Assembly: GCA_018806915.1 (NCBI GenBank)
Contig: JAGKQI010000100.1
Span: forward strand, 868,001-932,000
Source: Phytophthora colocasiae
Lineage: Eukaryota; Oomycota; Peronosporomycetes; Peronosporales; Peronosporaceae
Length of the DNA: 64,000 nucleotides
Reading direction: 5' to 3'
The notes under the pieces: model-generated
Databases searched by the model: none
Seen by the model: the letters and a program-made list of their open reading frames with translations, nothing else
What the model was told of the DNA's origin: nothing
Made by a program: the position numbers and the translations under genes
Shown here: piece by piece, positions 51,363 through 62,753 of the stretch
Layout: every line of letters begins with the position of its first letter
How positions within the stretch are numbered: the first letter of the stretch is position 1

Positions 51363-52902
51363 ATGCTTCTTCGCTTGGTACCAACCTTTCTACTTCTGAC
51401 CATGCCTTTGGTTCAGGCAAAGTCTCCCAGTCTTCAAGGCGGCAAGATCACGTCGACAAGCATTCAAGACAATTCCGGAACGGGTTCTGTTAGTAGTGGC
51501 AGCTCCGGCGTCGGTGATGAGGTGGGAGCCAAGCAAATCCTTCACTTTTCCGACGTCCACCTCAACATTTCCGAGTCTCTGGATGAAAAGGAATCCGCGG
51601 AGATTCCGATCCAGTACGGCAACGACGCCCCTATCAACCCCTTGACATCCGCTCTCGAATACGCCAAGGAAATTCTGCCCGATCCAACCTTCTTCCTGAC
51701 CATGCAGTGCATGGTGAACCATCGGATGAATACCTCGCTGAAGCGGTGAAGGTCAACGTGGAGACGATGGCCCAATACTTCTCCGATTCTGCCAATGCCA
51801 CCGCCATCCTGGGCAACACTGACACTTCTAGTACGTTCACATTCTAGTTCTACCTCCTTGTTGAATGTTGCTAACCCATGTTGCTGATGCAGACTACACT
51901 ATGAACGTGACCGACCCCTCCACTGGAGAGAACCCGACGATTGAAGTCGTGTCTCCAGCGTGGAGTAATTTACTCAACGCATCGAGCCTCAAGGACCTCA
52001 ACACCCGCGGTTACCTGTCTTACAAGCTCGACGAGAAACTCGTGCTGCTTACTCTCAACACTGTCCCTTACTCGCCGAAACACAAACCGGACACGACGAA
52101 CGAAAGCGACCCGTTCCAACAATTCGCGTGGTTGAATGCCACACTATCAGGACTTCGTACCGGTAGTAAATTCGCCTACATCACCGGTCACATCCCCCCG
52201 ATCATCGACGCTCAAGACGGTTCACCCATGTGGGAAGCTTCGTACATTTCAACATACAAGGAAATCGTGACGCAGTACGCGGACGTCATCAAGGCGCAGA
52301 TCTTCGGCCACACACACAGTGTCGAGTTCCGTCTACCACTCACCGCCGATATGGAGTCGCAGGACCCGGACGAGGTCATTGAAGCTGACAATAGCGACCA
52401 AAGCTCGCAGCTCGTGCCTCTGTTCATGTCGGCCGCTATCTCTCCGATCTTCTACAACAACCCGGCGTTCATGATCTGGGACTTCGACCCGAGTACGTAC
52501 GACCTGCTGGACTTCACTGTGCACGGTACAAACCTTTCGGAGGACAACGACACCCTCAATTGGCAGCCGCTCTTCAAGGCCAGCACAGCGTACAACGTGA
52601 GCTCTTTGTCGTGGTCGGAAATGAACAACTTCATCGTCAACGCGGCAAGAGATTCGGCTATTGTGGAGCAATACTACTACAATTCACAGGCGCAGTCGTA
52701 CATGCAGACTGCGTGCGAGGACACCGTGTGCCTCACCTGGTACTTGTGCTCAATGATGTGGTGGTCCACACCCGAAGATTACACTGCCTGCCTTGCTGCT
52801 GGTTCCCGTATCGCTGCAACTTCCACTGCATCGCCGTTTCCATTGGGAACTTCTTTCTTCTTCATTGTCATGGCCATTTTAACTTTACTACTACAGCATT
52901 AA
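51363..52902 (+). pseudogene. Acid-sphingomyelinase-like metallophosphoesterase, damaged by a small deletion
   Basis: A signal peptide (MLLRLVPTFLLLTMPLVQA) precedes ILHFSDVHLN, the first metal site. At about 51695 PTFFL is followed by sequence in another frame reading HAVHGEPSDEYLAEAVKVNV and AILGNTD. About 10 bp seem to be lost exactly where the family has the second metal-binding segment (Y-T-G-D). An intron of about 60 nt lies near 51830-51893. Exon 2 has AYITGHIPP and FGHTHSVEF (further metal ligands), a Cys-rich C-terminus and a hydrophobic tail (FFFIVMAILTLLL) typical of GPI or membrane anchoring. Such enzymes hydrolyse phosphodiesters outside the cell or in vacuoles. Without the deletion it would be about 480 aa. 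Confidence 0.82.
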
Positions 52903-53064
52903 ACGAATTGAGATTGAAAATGTTTAGCTAAAGCGTACCCATCTCTCGTTATCCATCTTATCCAATCACATGTCTCTGTTCTATTTTCCACCAATAACAA
53001 CTGCACAAGAATCAGCCCGTAACTGATTCCTCATCAGTCGAGAACAAGATCAAAACCTTCTTAA

Positions 53065-55096
53065 ATGAGCTCCCCACCTTCACCCTCGTATGTGTCTCCC
53101 CCTCCGGCCCCCGTGGCCCTGGAGCCCGTGAAGGAGCTCCCGAAGGCCCGACAGATCGTCAGCATCAACGAGGAAGGCACCAACTTCACGCTGGATGAGG
53201 AGGCGCTGCGTAAAATCTTCCATCAGGTGCCGGAGGACATGAAAGTCGCTATTTTCTCCGTTGTGGGCGCTTTCCGGACGGGAAAAAGCTTCGTTTTGGA
53301 CTTATTCCTTCGATACCTTCGTCATGCAAGCCACGGACGCATGCTCAAGCCTGACGGAGCGCAGGACGAAAGCACGGAAGTGTGGAAAGCGTGGGTCATG
53401 GAAGGCGTGACTGGAAGTGGAGAAGGGAAGCTAGAAGGCAACTCCAATGTGGAGCAGACCCACGGGGAAAAGGGGTTCAGCTGGAGAGCTGGTCGTAAGC
53501 GTAATACGACCGGAATTTGGATGTGGGAAACCCCTTTCATCCGCAAAAGTCAGTCTGGAGAGGATATTGCCGTGTTCCTGATTGATACACAAGGAATGTT
53601 CGACTCCGAGACGTCTCAGATGCTGACGGCAAGTATCTTTGGTCTTAGTACACTGTTAAGCTCGTACCAGATCTACAACGTGGACAAGAGAGTGCAAGAG
53701 GACAATTTGCAACACTTGGCACTGTTCACGGAATACGGACGGTAAAGTTATTTATTTTGATGGTTGAAATTGTGAAGTTTACTAAAATAATATTTTTGTA
53801 GGATGGCTCTGTTTGGAGATGCCAAGTCGTCGTCGTCGTTGAGTGACAAGCAACAGGCGTTACAGCGTGCAGCATCGACAGCCAGTGCTTCTGGACATAG
53901 TTTGGAGAAAACTTCGTCTACTGTAAGTGAAAAGGGGGAGGAGAAGAAGGAAGAGAACGATGACAAGGAAGACGAAGAAGATGAAGATTCCCCTAAACGT
54001 CGACGTCCATTCCAGCGTCTCGACTTCTTGGTGCGTGACTGGCAGGACTTTTCTCGCAACCAGAGCTTGGCAGAGAAGCGCGAAGACATGGACCAGTACA
54101 TGGTGGAATTGCTCTCGTCACGTAAGCAGAAGGACCTGGCAGATACGCGTGAACAGATCAGCTCTTGCTTCGAAAAGGTGGCGTGCTTCTTGCTGCCTCA
54201 CCCTGGCCATGCAGTCACGGAACGCGAGTACGATGGATCTGTGGAGGCTATTGACAGCCGCTTTTTGGAGCTGCTGACGGCTTACTTAGACGACCTATTC
54301 GACCCGGCCAACCTGTTTCCTAAGAAGATCCACGGCGTCACAGTGACTTCCCGCGAGCTGTTCACTTACATCAAGACGTACGCTGGTCTCTTCCGTGAGG
54401 CGTCTATTTTCCCGGAGGCCAAGACACTTCTTGAAGCTACGGCTGAGGCTAACAACGTGAATCAGCGTGATAAGGCTCTGATCAAGTACAAGCGTGAGAT
54501 GGAGAAGATCGCAGGCTCGAAATGTCAGTATGTTCCTGTTCAAGAGCTGGAAGCGCATCACAAGGCATGCTTGGAAGGTGCCATGAACGTGTTTGATGAT
54601 GGAGCACGTATGGGTCGCCGCAGTGAGATCGTTCGTTACCGCCAGGAGGTTGTGGACCAGATTGAGAAGGAACGTCATCGTTACCTGGAGATCAATGCTG
54701 AGCGCGACCCGTACAAGAATTTGGAGTTCTACCTCATCCCTGGTGTTTTGGCGCTGGCGCTGCTCGTGTTCCGAATTTCGCAGGACCTGCTGTGCTATGA
54801 ACACATTGGCTACGACATCCCGCTCTACGACTGCAAGTACGTTACTGTATCCTCTTCAATTTCTTATCTATTGTTTTTCGGTGGGGAGTTGTACTCACTT
54901 TTACGATGTTTTGTTACTAACTTTTAGGCAAGTGAGCCACACGCTGTCGCACCTGTACTGGGCGTTGATCGTTTTCATGCTGCTGATCATGATGTCCACT
55001 GGTCAAGTGATGTTCAAGCGTGTGAAGACTGTGATTTCCATCGTGAAGACTGCCATCGACGCCTCCAAGGACGACGGCAAGGAGAAGAAGGACTAG
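53065..55096 (+). CDS. Atlastin/GBP-like dynamin-family GTPase (626 aa, three exons)
   Basis: Exons 53065-53741, 53802-54836 and 54928-55096, joined through GT-AG introns in correct phase. G1 is GAFRTGKS (about residues 68-75), the switch region is RKRNTTGIWMWE, G3 is DTQGMFD, and G4 is LVRDW near 285. A three-helix middle domain follows, and then two hydrophobic segments, YLIPGVLALALLVF and WALIVFMLLIMM, forming a membrane hairpin, with a short amphipathic Lys-rich C-terminal tail. This is the atlastin plan: GTPase for homotypic ER membrane fusion. An acidic insertion (EEKKEENDDKEDEEDEDS) lies in the GTPase domain just after the first intron. No lesions were seen. Confidence 0.93.
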
Positions 55097-55967
55097 GCTG
55101 TAATAGTTACCCGCTCTAAAGCACCGCAGCAAAAGGGTTGTAGTTGCTGGCGTGTATTCCGGTTCGAGGTGCTGGTTCCTCGCCTACGTAGTGTTCATAG
55201 ATTTTACTTGCTCACAGTTGGAGTTTCTTGACTTGTGATCGTGCAACGTGTTCAGCAGAGGAGCTACAGCCATGTTTAATATCGTTATGATGGAACTTAT
55301 TAATGACAAAACTACGAATCGAGATGTTCGCGCGGCGAAACTATCGATGTAGTTTTTCTTCGTTGCCAGACACTTCAACATTATGGCAAAGCGGCACGCT
55401 GGATCATGACAAGGTTACAACAGATTTTGGTCAAGGCGAACTTGTTGCAACTCGACGAGATCATCTAATTTTGCTTCCAGCTGAGATTGCCGAACTTTGG
55501 CAGCTCAATGCGGCACAATTCACGGCTCCTTGGCGAAAGGGAGGGACCAAGCTCGTGTATTGAAGGCGAGAGTCAGCGAAAAACATACGTAGAGCGGATT
55601 ATACGCAGCAATTCAGCTGGTTTTCGAGACTCGAGCACTGCTCGACGAGCAGCTTTGCGTGAGACTTGTCGTTCAGATGGGAAGTCTCCTTTTGCACTGG
55701 CTACAGTACGACGGCACTCCATACATTTGTACTGTATCGGTTTGGCTCGCTTTGCCAGCCCATGGAAGAGCCTGATCCTATCCTCGGCTTATCCTCAGCT
55801 TTGCCCACGCTCGAACTGTCCCCGCGTCGAGCCATGGCGTAGCTAACACTTTCATTCTGCAATTTTGGCTCAAGACCGACACTCGCTCGTTCGTTCACCA
55901 GACCAGCAGCCACAGAGCCACTTCAAGCTCTGTCCATACAGCACGACAGCAACAGCAAAAGCACACA
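55097..55967. other. Intergenic; upstream region of the CAP gene
   Basis: Open frames at 55303-55563 and 55487-55846 show no family pattern. The last 100 bases should contain the promoter and leader of the CAP gene; no TATA box was assigned. Confidence 0.45.
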
Positions 55968-56996
55968 ATGGTTAGCGTTCGCAACGTTTTCGCTCTTGCC
56001 ACTTTGGCCCTTGTGGGCACCGTGAGCGCATTTGAGGACGACCACCGCACACTGCAGGCTGTCAACTTCCGCCAGGAAATGCTCAATGAGATTAACGCCG
56101 CTCGTAAGAAGGAAGGTCTGGACGAGTTGTGCATCAACGAGATGCTCATGGACGCCGCTCAGACTCAGACGAACGACATGGCCGACAACAACTTCGTCAA
56201 GAGCACGGGCTCGGACGGATCGGTGCCCAAGACTCGCGCTGCCGATCAAGGTTTCAAGGCCGAGACGGTCACGGAGATTGTCGGTGCTGGATACAGGACT
56301 GCGTCGAGCATTGTCGCTGCTTGGTCCAAGGCTTCGAGTGCTAAGAACACCATCTTCAGCAAGACGGCGAACGTCATGGGCCCCGGGTACACGTTCGACA
56401 AGACCCGGAAGTACGTGCACTTCTGGGCGGTGGACTTCTCGACGGGAAAATGTGGCACTGGAGCCGGAACGAGCGGCCCCAGCGCTGAAAGTAGCGGCAG
56501 TGTCGAGCTTCCTTCGAGCAGCGACGCCAGCGGTAGCGTCGAGGCTCCTGCACCGGCAAGTGGCAGCGGCGCTGACACTCCGGCTGTCACTCCTGCGCCT
56601 GCTGGAAGTGGAGCTGAAACTCCGGCAAGTGGATCTGGAGCTGCTCCTGCCCCTGCCCCTGCCCCTGCCCCTGCCCCTGCCCCTGCCCCTGCCCCTGCCC
56701 CTGCCCCTGCCAGTGAATCTGGTGATGACTCGGCACCGGCAAGTGGAAGTGGAGCGGATACTCCTGCTGCACCCGCTGCTCCTGCTGCTCCTGCTGCTCC
56801 TGCTGCTCCTGCTGCTCCTGGTGCTCCTGCTGGTGCCCCCGCTGCCGGCACCCCCGCTACACCTGCTGCACCTGCTGCTACTCCTGCTCCTGGTGCTCCT
56901 GCTGGTACCCCCGCTGCCGGCACCCCCGCTGCACCTGCTGCACCTGCTGCACCTGCTGCACCTGCTGCTACTCCTGCCCCTGCCGCCGAAGAGTAA
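55968..56996 (+). CDS. Secreted CAP/SCP-domain protein with Ala-Pro-rich tail (342 aa)
   Basis: A signal peptide (MVSVRNVFALATLALVGTVSA) is followed by a CAP domain at about residues 34-165: MLNEINAARKKEGLDELCIN, LMDAAQTQTNDMADNNF, TEIVGAGYRTASSIVAAWSK, and YVHFWAVDFSTGKCG. This resembles the SCP/PR-1 family, though the usual H-x-x-x-Y surface is weak. From about 170 on, the tail is low-complexity Ser/Gly/Glu and then (Ala-Pro)n and (Ala-Ala-Pro)n, likely O-glycosylated and cell-wall associated. CAP proteins bind sterols or lipids in other organisms; the role here is unknown. The tail DNA is short tandem repeats prone to length change. Confidence 0.9.
   Translation: MVSVRNVFALATLALVGTVSAFEDDHRTLQAVNFRQEMLNEINAARKKEGLDELCINEMLMDAAQTQTNDMADNNFVKSTGSDGSVPKTRAADQGFKAETVTEIVGAGYRTASSIVAAWSKASSAKNTIFSKTANVMGPGYTFDKTRKYVHFWAVDFSTGKCGTGAGTSGPSAESSGSVELPSSSDASGSVEAPAPASGSGADTPAVTPAPAGSGAETPASGSGAAPAPAPAPAPAPAPAPAPAPAPASESGDDSAPASGSGADTPAAPAAPAAPAAPAAPAAPGAPAGAPAAGTPATPAAPAATPAPGAPAGTPAAGTPAAPAAPAAPAAPAATPAPAAEE
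56642..56990 (+). repeat. Coding microsatellites in the CAP gene tail
   Basis: An uninterrupted run of CCTGCC hexamers (about 56645-56710) encodes Ala-Pro. Runs of CTGCTGCTC-type 9-mers (about 56763-56820 and 56935-56975) encode Ala-Ala-Pro. A longer imperfect duplication (GTGCTCCTGCTGGTGCCCCC and GTGCTCCTGCTGGTACCCCC) lies between them. All units are multiples of 3, so length changes keep the frame. Confidence 0.9.
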
Positions 56997-57275
56997 GAAA
57001 GCAACATGGATTTACCAGTATTGTCGTGTGGTACCTTTGTGTATGCTTGTCGTAAAATTCATAATGCTAGAAACCTTCAATATGCAAGCATGCATAGGCC
57101 ACTCACTTGTATCCCTGGGACTTGGTGCTCGTTCATCATGGGATAACGTGCGTTCCATCCAGGGTGGCTACAAAGGTTCCTCAAAAACCGGTCAGAAGTC
57201 TTGAAAAATAACGTGCACATTCAAGTTAGGGAATTGCCGACACACTACATGCATACCATATCCTCCATCGTTAGT

Positions 57276-60199
57276 TTACTCAGGAACGGTGGAATGAGCT
57301 TCAAGTCCTGAAGTCGCAGCTCGTCGACTTTTTGCAGGGGTGTGCGCAGGCGTGCCGAATGAGTCCGCCGCACGGCGCTTTGAAGGGGTCTTGGCGGGAG
57401 TGCCGAATGCCTCAGTGAAAGCATACTTAGCGTCATCTTCGAGCTTCATCGTCGCGATACTATCGAAAACCCACTGATTTCACAAGCACAACAGATATTA
57501 GCACTCTTAACAACCCAAAAGAGGAAGAAAAAGCTTACCTTCGAGGTGACAACTCTAATACCAGTTCGCTGAGCTCGTCGGAAGAGCGAGGCATCGCCGC
57601 AAATACAGACGTCTGCAACTGAGATCTGGTTGCAAATCTGGAGTAGGAACAGCAATGAAAATGATCAGAAAATGAGAACTGCGCGGCGCGAGAACGGATC
57701 AGCACTTACCTCGCCGCCTGCTACTTGAATTAGGGACTGAAGCACTTCACGAGATGGCTCCACGTTGGACCCGACAAAAAACTTTGTGCCCTTAAATATC
57801 TGCCGAGACTCGGGGTGCTCCCGCGAATACTTGTTCGCGAACATCGCAATTTCAAAATCTTCTTCAGGTAGCCAACATTCTTGGTCCAGTGAGGAAAAAG
57901 CCCAGTCTTCCGTCACAATCCAAGCTCCACGAGCGATTGCAAAGAGCACTTTGATGGTTCGCCTCGTGTCTTTGCCCACAATAAGGTGAGTGACTCCAGC
58001 AGCATAATCCACACTTTTCGCCACGCGTGCTTTTCGATATCCGGGCTCATTGGCCATGTTAGCGTCAATAGCGTGAATCGCACATTGGAGGACCCCACGC
58101 GCTTCTGCGCTTACACCAGTAATACCGAAGATGTTACGTGCTGCTTTGCGTGGGGTCTTCCGGCTCGTTGTACTTGAGAAGCTCATTGCCATTGGAATCG
58201 GCGTCGAGTTAACCTCACGATGCTTTCTCATGAATCCCGACACCGATCCTGGGGTCGCCATGCGCTTGTCCAACGTGTTTTCCTTGTTGCTGTCGACTCG
58301 CGCTTTCTTCACAACTGGGGTTGTTATATTGCTAGTGGATACTGGAGGACGCGCTCGCTTCTTGGCTGCGCTTTGAGGTAGCTTTGCAGCGCTAGAGGGA
58401 GTTGTCGTTGGGAGTTTTCGCTGTGCTTTTTTCACTGGAGGCTTCGGCACGTCAACCGAAACTGAGGCACTCGCCAATGACGAGCGTGTTGTTGACGAGG
58501 AGCGCGTCGTTTTTGGCTTTGACGAAGAATTTCGTGTCGCCGGGCTTTGTGTTCTTGACCTAGTTGCCGGGCTGGGGGTTGCACTTCTAGTTGTCGAACG
58601 TGTCACCCTGGACACAGCAGGGCTTGGCGTACGGGCCTTGGCAGCCGAGCTTGCAGTAGGCCGGGTCAAGGATCTTGGAGTCCGCTCCAGCACGGATGGG
58701 CTACTGGCGGGAGTCTTCATGCTGTTTGCCGATCCAGGAGTTCTAGGCTTCGTCTTTAAAGTCGGCGTCTTGGTCTTGGGGGTAGAAGGAGTTGATGTGG
58801 TCGCATTCGGCGTGAGAGGAGTCAAGGGTACTTCCGTTGTGGTGCTTGCAACAGTTGCAGGAGATGCAGTGGCAATACTGTCAGCACCTGGGGATTTAAG
58901 TGAGCCCCTCGAAGCTTGGCAATCCGTGCAAAACCTGCGCGTTCGTGGATTTGAGCAACCACACGCAGCACACGACCAGATACCAGATTTCAACGTCAGT
59001 CCACCACCGTACGACAGTGAGTTCCTGTTGCGCCGTCGCAATTCCCGTGCTGTCGGCTGCTTCTTATTGCTATCAGGGGTGTCAATAGTAAAGTCTCCAC
59101 TGCTAGTGGTCGGTGTACTGCTCGAACCTGATAACACCATGGGAGACTTCGGCTCTTTTTTAGGGGGAGCAGGAGACGGTTGACTCGCCTGGCTGTCTGG
59201 AATCACGATAATTTCGCTCATCTTTTCCTTGATATCGTCTTCAACTTCATTCTCCGACTCGCTCTCTGCTACAATTCCACTTGCTTGTGATGCTGTCACT
59301 TCATCCTCATCTTGTTGTGTTGGTGGCCCATTCAGCGTCCTTCTCCGCTTCGCCGAAGAGCTCACACTCTTCGATCGAATAGGCTGTTTCTTCGGTGTAC
59401 TAAACTGCACCTCTTCTTTCGTTGGTTCAGTCGTTCCCAACATTTTCAAAATCGCGTCCGACGTCATTGGCTCCATTGACAGAGCTCGCCGCTTCCTCCT
59501 GGTACCGTTCAACGCCTTATTAATCTTAAAAGTCGACACTGGTGCCACTGCCTCCGCCACGTTGGCAGCATTACTCTCGGTCTCAGCGTTAGCATCTGTT
59601 TTCTTGGTGTTCGTCGTCTCAGCTCCCTGTTTCTCTGTATCCAAAGCTTTCGAAGCTTCAGCTCCGAGTGACTGCCGTCTCTTAAGTTTAGGCTTCGCTA
59701 TATTCACCGCATTTTCCATTATATTCTGCTGACTCACTGGGAAAAATGGTCGCTCGTCCATCCGCTTTTTGCTGACATAGCATGCGTTAACCCAGAGCTG
59801 CGAGACGATCTTCAATTCGAACCTAGTGGCTGCAACAGCCATGGAACCACCTCCATCCTGCCACTTTGCGATTTTCCCCTTCCAAACGGGCGTAAAGTGA
59901 CTTAAAACCATGTGCGTAAGCTTGGGCGATAATCTCTTCACTGTGGACGCCCCCAACTCCCGCAATTTCCGCGCTACAACGTCACTGCAGTCAATTTGAG
60001 CATCAGCACCAACTCGGACATCCACCATAGCTACTACTCCTTTTAAAGGGCCGTTATTACGGGGTCGTCGACGTTGAGGAGCAGAGGAAGCAGTAGGAAC
60101 GGAGGAGACGCTTCCTGACGCCCTGGGGGACGCACGTGTAGCCATCCGCGTACTGCGTGGCGCCGAGAGGGAGATGGACACGGCTGCCACCATGAACAA
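57276..60199 (-). CDS. BRCT-domain protein with RanBP2-type zinc finger (about 928 aa)
   Basis: Three exons: 60199-57710, 57637-57539 and 57473-57276, with GT-AG introns in phase; total 929 codons. An alternative ATG is at 60145 (MATRASPRA). An N-terminal BRCT is at about 50-150 (LKGVVAMVDVRVGADAQIDC, FELKIVSQLWVNACYVSKKR). Long Ser/Thr/Pro-rich linkers flank the finger WSCAACGCSNPRTRRFCTDC near residue 410. Two C-terminal BRCT units follow (TRRTIKVLFAIARGAWIVTE-DW; QIFKGTKFFVGSNVEPSREV, completed by exons 2-3 with RRAQRTGIRVVTSKWVFDSI). BRCT-ZnF-BRCT-BRCT with MCPH1-like spacing suggests a DNA-damage or chromosome-condensation adaptor that binds phosphoproteins. Many SP/TP sites in the linker suggest CDK control. 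Confidence 0.88.
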
Positions 60200-60863
60200 A
60201 CGTTAGTACGCACAGAGAGAGAGTGAAGGTGACAAGTGAGAGTGATGGTCTCTTGCAGCTTCTGGCGATTTTAAAATGTCCAGCGTTGCGCGCGGAATGG
60301 ATGAAAAATGGTACTGAGAAGGTTCTGATAAGTACGATTTGAGCGAGAGTGATTGTTGGTGTGATAGACGTGAATTATGACATGGCTACATGTTGAAGTG
60401 ATGAGGAAGAGCCAATATGTACATGTAGTCATAATTGCTACGATCCAGACACGCTGTACAAGTCTTATGAGAAAGCCATGAACGCACCAGGTCACCTCGC
60501 GATTTCGATGAATACGCACTCGATGCTCAAGCATTTTCACGACAAGGTGCAAGATCATTGTACTTCCCCTACTTCCTCGTTAGGATGGCGTAAAGCATGC
60601 ACTGAAGACTGAGGTAGCCAAAAGCTAAGCTAACACACTATGTGTATCGGGAAAGTTTACACTGGAAACTCCGCACCGAGTCTGCCAATCCAACAGAGAC
60701 CGAAAAATGTAATTCTAAAATAGTTGAAACGCTTGCATTGCTTCAAGCTGTTTGTTCCTAGATGCCATGCTCAATCTTCTTGTAAAGATACACGGTTGCG
60801 AGTTGTTGATAGGAATTTTGTCTGTGACACCAGGACAGCATCGCTTCACAGCAGTAAGCTACC
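60200..60863. other. Intergenic; promoter side of the BRCT gene, no gene recognised
   Basis: The first 100-200 bases should hold the BRCT gene promoter on the minus strand. Nothing else recognisable was found before the small gene at 60864. Confidence 0.45.
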
Positions 60864-61022
60864 ATGCTCTCAAATCTTATGACGTCACATATCTTGGACG
60901 AAGTGCTACAGTCCAAACCCGCAGAGCCTCAAGTACCCAACGACCTGATGGTGAAGGAGAAGAAGAACATCTTCTGGCGGCAGTTTGTCATCTCCAAGAC
61001 AGCGTTCACAGGCCACCGCTAG
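60864..61022 (+). CDS. Very small protein, cluster member 1 (52 aa)
   Basis: ATG at 60864 (also 60879), stop TAG at 61020-61022, preceded in frame by a TAA at about 60855. The protein is basic at its end: KKNIFWRQFVISKTAFTGHR. The motif RQFV-x-x-(K/A)-(T/A) followed by a short tail ending in Arg is shared with the neighbours at 62454-62753 (YRQFVEARAFVNTGIRR), 63195-63434 (KQYVASQATLTM...FRR) and 61290-61601 (SQLVGSHATVQMGRR). No signal peptide or membrane segment. Function unknown; support is the shared C-terminal motif within one cluster. Confidence 0.55.
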   Translation: MLSNLMTSHILDEVLQSKPAEPQVPNDLMVKEKKNIFWRQFVISKTAFTGHR

Positions 61023-61289
61023 CAATCGACAGGATAGTAAACAACTCTAAATACATGTACGATAAATCGATCAAGAGAGACTGTAAAACCCTCTGGTAGT
61101 TGTGTCGCCAAGCGAGTTTGTATTCGAGTTTAAAACGCCTCGGGGGTGACGAAACACGCTTAAATGTGCAGTCCAGTGACCCCCGACACGACTTACTACT
61201 ACAGAGACTTTCCTTTTGAGTACCGTAGCTTTAGATAATACAGTTGATGCAGTGAAAGTTTGAGAGAGATGCCCTTGGGGCATCAATGT

Positions 61290-61601
61290 CTAGCGTCGAC
61301 CCATCTGCACAGTCGCGTGCGAACCAACAAGCTGGGACATCGTCGACCGCTTCCGTTCGGCCTCCTCCTCTTCGCTCAACGTCGACTTCTCCTGGAATTG
61401 CTTGCCGGGGAACAGCATCTTCATTTTCTGCGAGAACTTGGCGCTCGACGAGTCACGACGCTGTTTCGTGGCGGTGAGTGCGACGTCAGACTTGTCTGCA
61501 TCGGCAGTGTTGACATCGGTGTTCTCCTGCGCCTTGCCGTGTAGATACTTGAGGTTTCCGTGTGTGTTGACGGGGAGGGCGAAGCGGGTGTGGGCGTTCA
61601 T
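61290..61601 (-). CDS. Small basic protein, cluster member 2 (103 aa)
   Basis: Start at the ATG 61601 (MNAHTRFALPVN); the frame is open further upstream, but that part is rich in Pro/His and unlike the paralogue. The middle reads QRRDSSSAKFSQKMKMLFPGK, the end RKRSTMSQLVGSHATVQMGRR. The paralogue at 62454-62753 has QRDSMTARLSRKIKGSFSSK and YRQFVEARAFVNTGIRR at the same places, so two motifs are conserved: DS-x3-A-(K/R)-(F/L)-S-x-K and the C-terminal motif. Several phosphorylatable Ser/Thr and basic clusters are present. No known domain. Confidence 0.6.
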   Translation of the reverse strand: MNAHTRFALPVNTHGNLKYLHGKAQENTDVNTADADKSDVALTATKQRRDSSSAKFSQKMKMLFPGKQFQEKSTLSEEEEAERKRSTMSQLVGSHATVQMGRR

Positions 61602-62148
61602 CTTGGTTGTTGGTGGTGGTGGTGGGTGGAGGCTGCTGCGGGTTGTGGCGCAAATTGCAAAGTGAGAAGATCGTTTGAAGGGGTTCGAGTCTTCCGTCGC
61701 CATCATTCGCCTGTCGAATGAAGTGGCTGAAGAGAACTGAAGGCGGAGAATCATGTCACCATTCCGCCACTGGCGGATTGCCAGCACAGTGACACTGGCC
61801 GTCGAGTGAATCATTCGACCAACCCAAGTGCAAAGATGGGCTAATCAACCTCGAGCAAAAGGGCAACCCCTTGCATTGAAGTGTCCTGGTGTACCTAGAT
61901 ACGAGAAGTAGCGCTGCCTCGGTACACGTATGCTTAGACTATTGAGGGAGCAGAATACTTGGTGTTCGAGGTCAAGGCTGGAAAAAAGCTGGTGGTGGTG
62001 GGGTGCACTTCAAGATTTGGTTTATCCTGTATATTCATGCTCGTCACTTTATCCTATTTTTTGCTTATGCTGTGTTCATGCTAGTCAATGAGATGAGCCA
62101 CGGTGTGCAAAAAAAGTCAAAGTATGAATGATGGTCGTGTAGCACCAC
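61602..62148. other. Intergenic between small genes, no gene recognised
   Basis: Upstream region of the minus-strand small gene. No further copy of the cluster's C-terminal motif was found here. Confidence 0.45.
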
Positions 62149-62334
62149 ATGGCCAGCCAATTCACCACGACTTGTACCGCGACACGAGTGTGTATGGAGC
62201 TACCAGGAGGCAGGAGCGAGTCTATCTTCAAAGACTGGCAAAAATCCAGTGCGATGAGTGATGGAGTAGCACCGCGGCATCTCGTACGCCAAAGGCAGAA
62301 GTTTGTAAATGATACACATCTGGAAACGCGTTGA
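62149..62334 (+). CDS. Possible cluster member 3 (61 aa)
   Basis: ATG at 62149 (MASQFTTTCTATR), stop TGA at 62332-62334. The end reads HLVRQRQKFVNDTHLETR, where QKFV-x-x-T resembles RQFV-x-x-K-T of the first member, and the chain likewise ends in Arg at a similar distance. Position, size and C-terminus fit the cluster, but the resemblance is short and the frame could be open by chance. A shorter start at the Met of MSDGVAPRH is possible. Confidence 0.35.
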   Translation: MASQFTTTCTATRVCMELPGGRSESIFKDWQKSSAMSDGVAPRHLVRQRQKFVNDTHLETR

Positions 62335-62453
62335 ATATTGTCGTACTTGTAGCTTGGAAGCAAATTGAATTCAGACAACCGTACACATTGTGAGGGAAAT
62401 AATATATTTATGTTGTCGATTTATCGTGTCCATCGAAAACAGTGATGACTGGT

Positions 62454-62753
62454 CTACCTGCGGATGCCCGTATTGACGAACGCCCTTGCCTCGACAAACT
62501 GCCGATAGAGCGCACTTCTCCTCGAATCCTTCACCACAGCATCTTGCTTCTTCTCCTTCTTGGACGAGAAGGACCCCTTTATCTTGCGTGAGAGTCTTGC
62601 AGTCATCGAGTCTCTCTGGGGTTTCGGAGAGGAGACGTCGGCGCTCGCAGTTGTTTCTGTGTCGGCAGTGACAGTCTTCTGTCGGATGTGCATTAATGTA
62701 GATGGGTTGCTGAGCGGGAGCGCGTTACGAGTAGTCATCATGGAAGGGGTCAT
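62454..62753 (-). CDS. Small basic protein, cluster member 4 (99 aa)
   Basis: Start at 62753 (MTPSMMTTRNALPLSNPS). Thr/Ser-rich first half, then QRDSMTARLSRKIKGSFSSK followed by a Lys-rich stretch, ending YRQFVEARAFVNTGIRR. It aligns with the 103-aa neighbour at 61290-61601 over most of its length and shares the C-terminal motif with the two plus-strand members. Divergent from the plus-strand gene at 63195. No signal peptide, no Cys. Function unknown. Confidence 0.62.
   Translation of the reverse strand: MTPSMMTTRNALPLSNPSTLMHIRQKTVTADTETTASADVSSPKPQRDSMTARLSRKIKGSFSSKKEKKQDAVVKDSRRSALYRQFVEARAFVNTGIRR

Noticed and set aside
55303..55846. Two overlapping open frames of 86 and 119 codons
   Set aside because: No recognisable domain, no convincing start context, and composition like non-coding DNA.
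56246..57007. 253-codon minus-strand Ala/Gly-rich frame opposite the CAP gene tail
   Set aside because: A shadow of the Ala-Pro repeats; the plus strand has a signal peptide and CAP domain.
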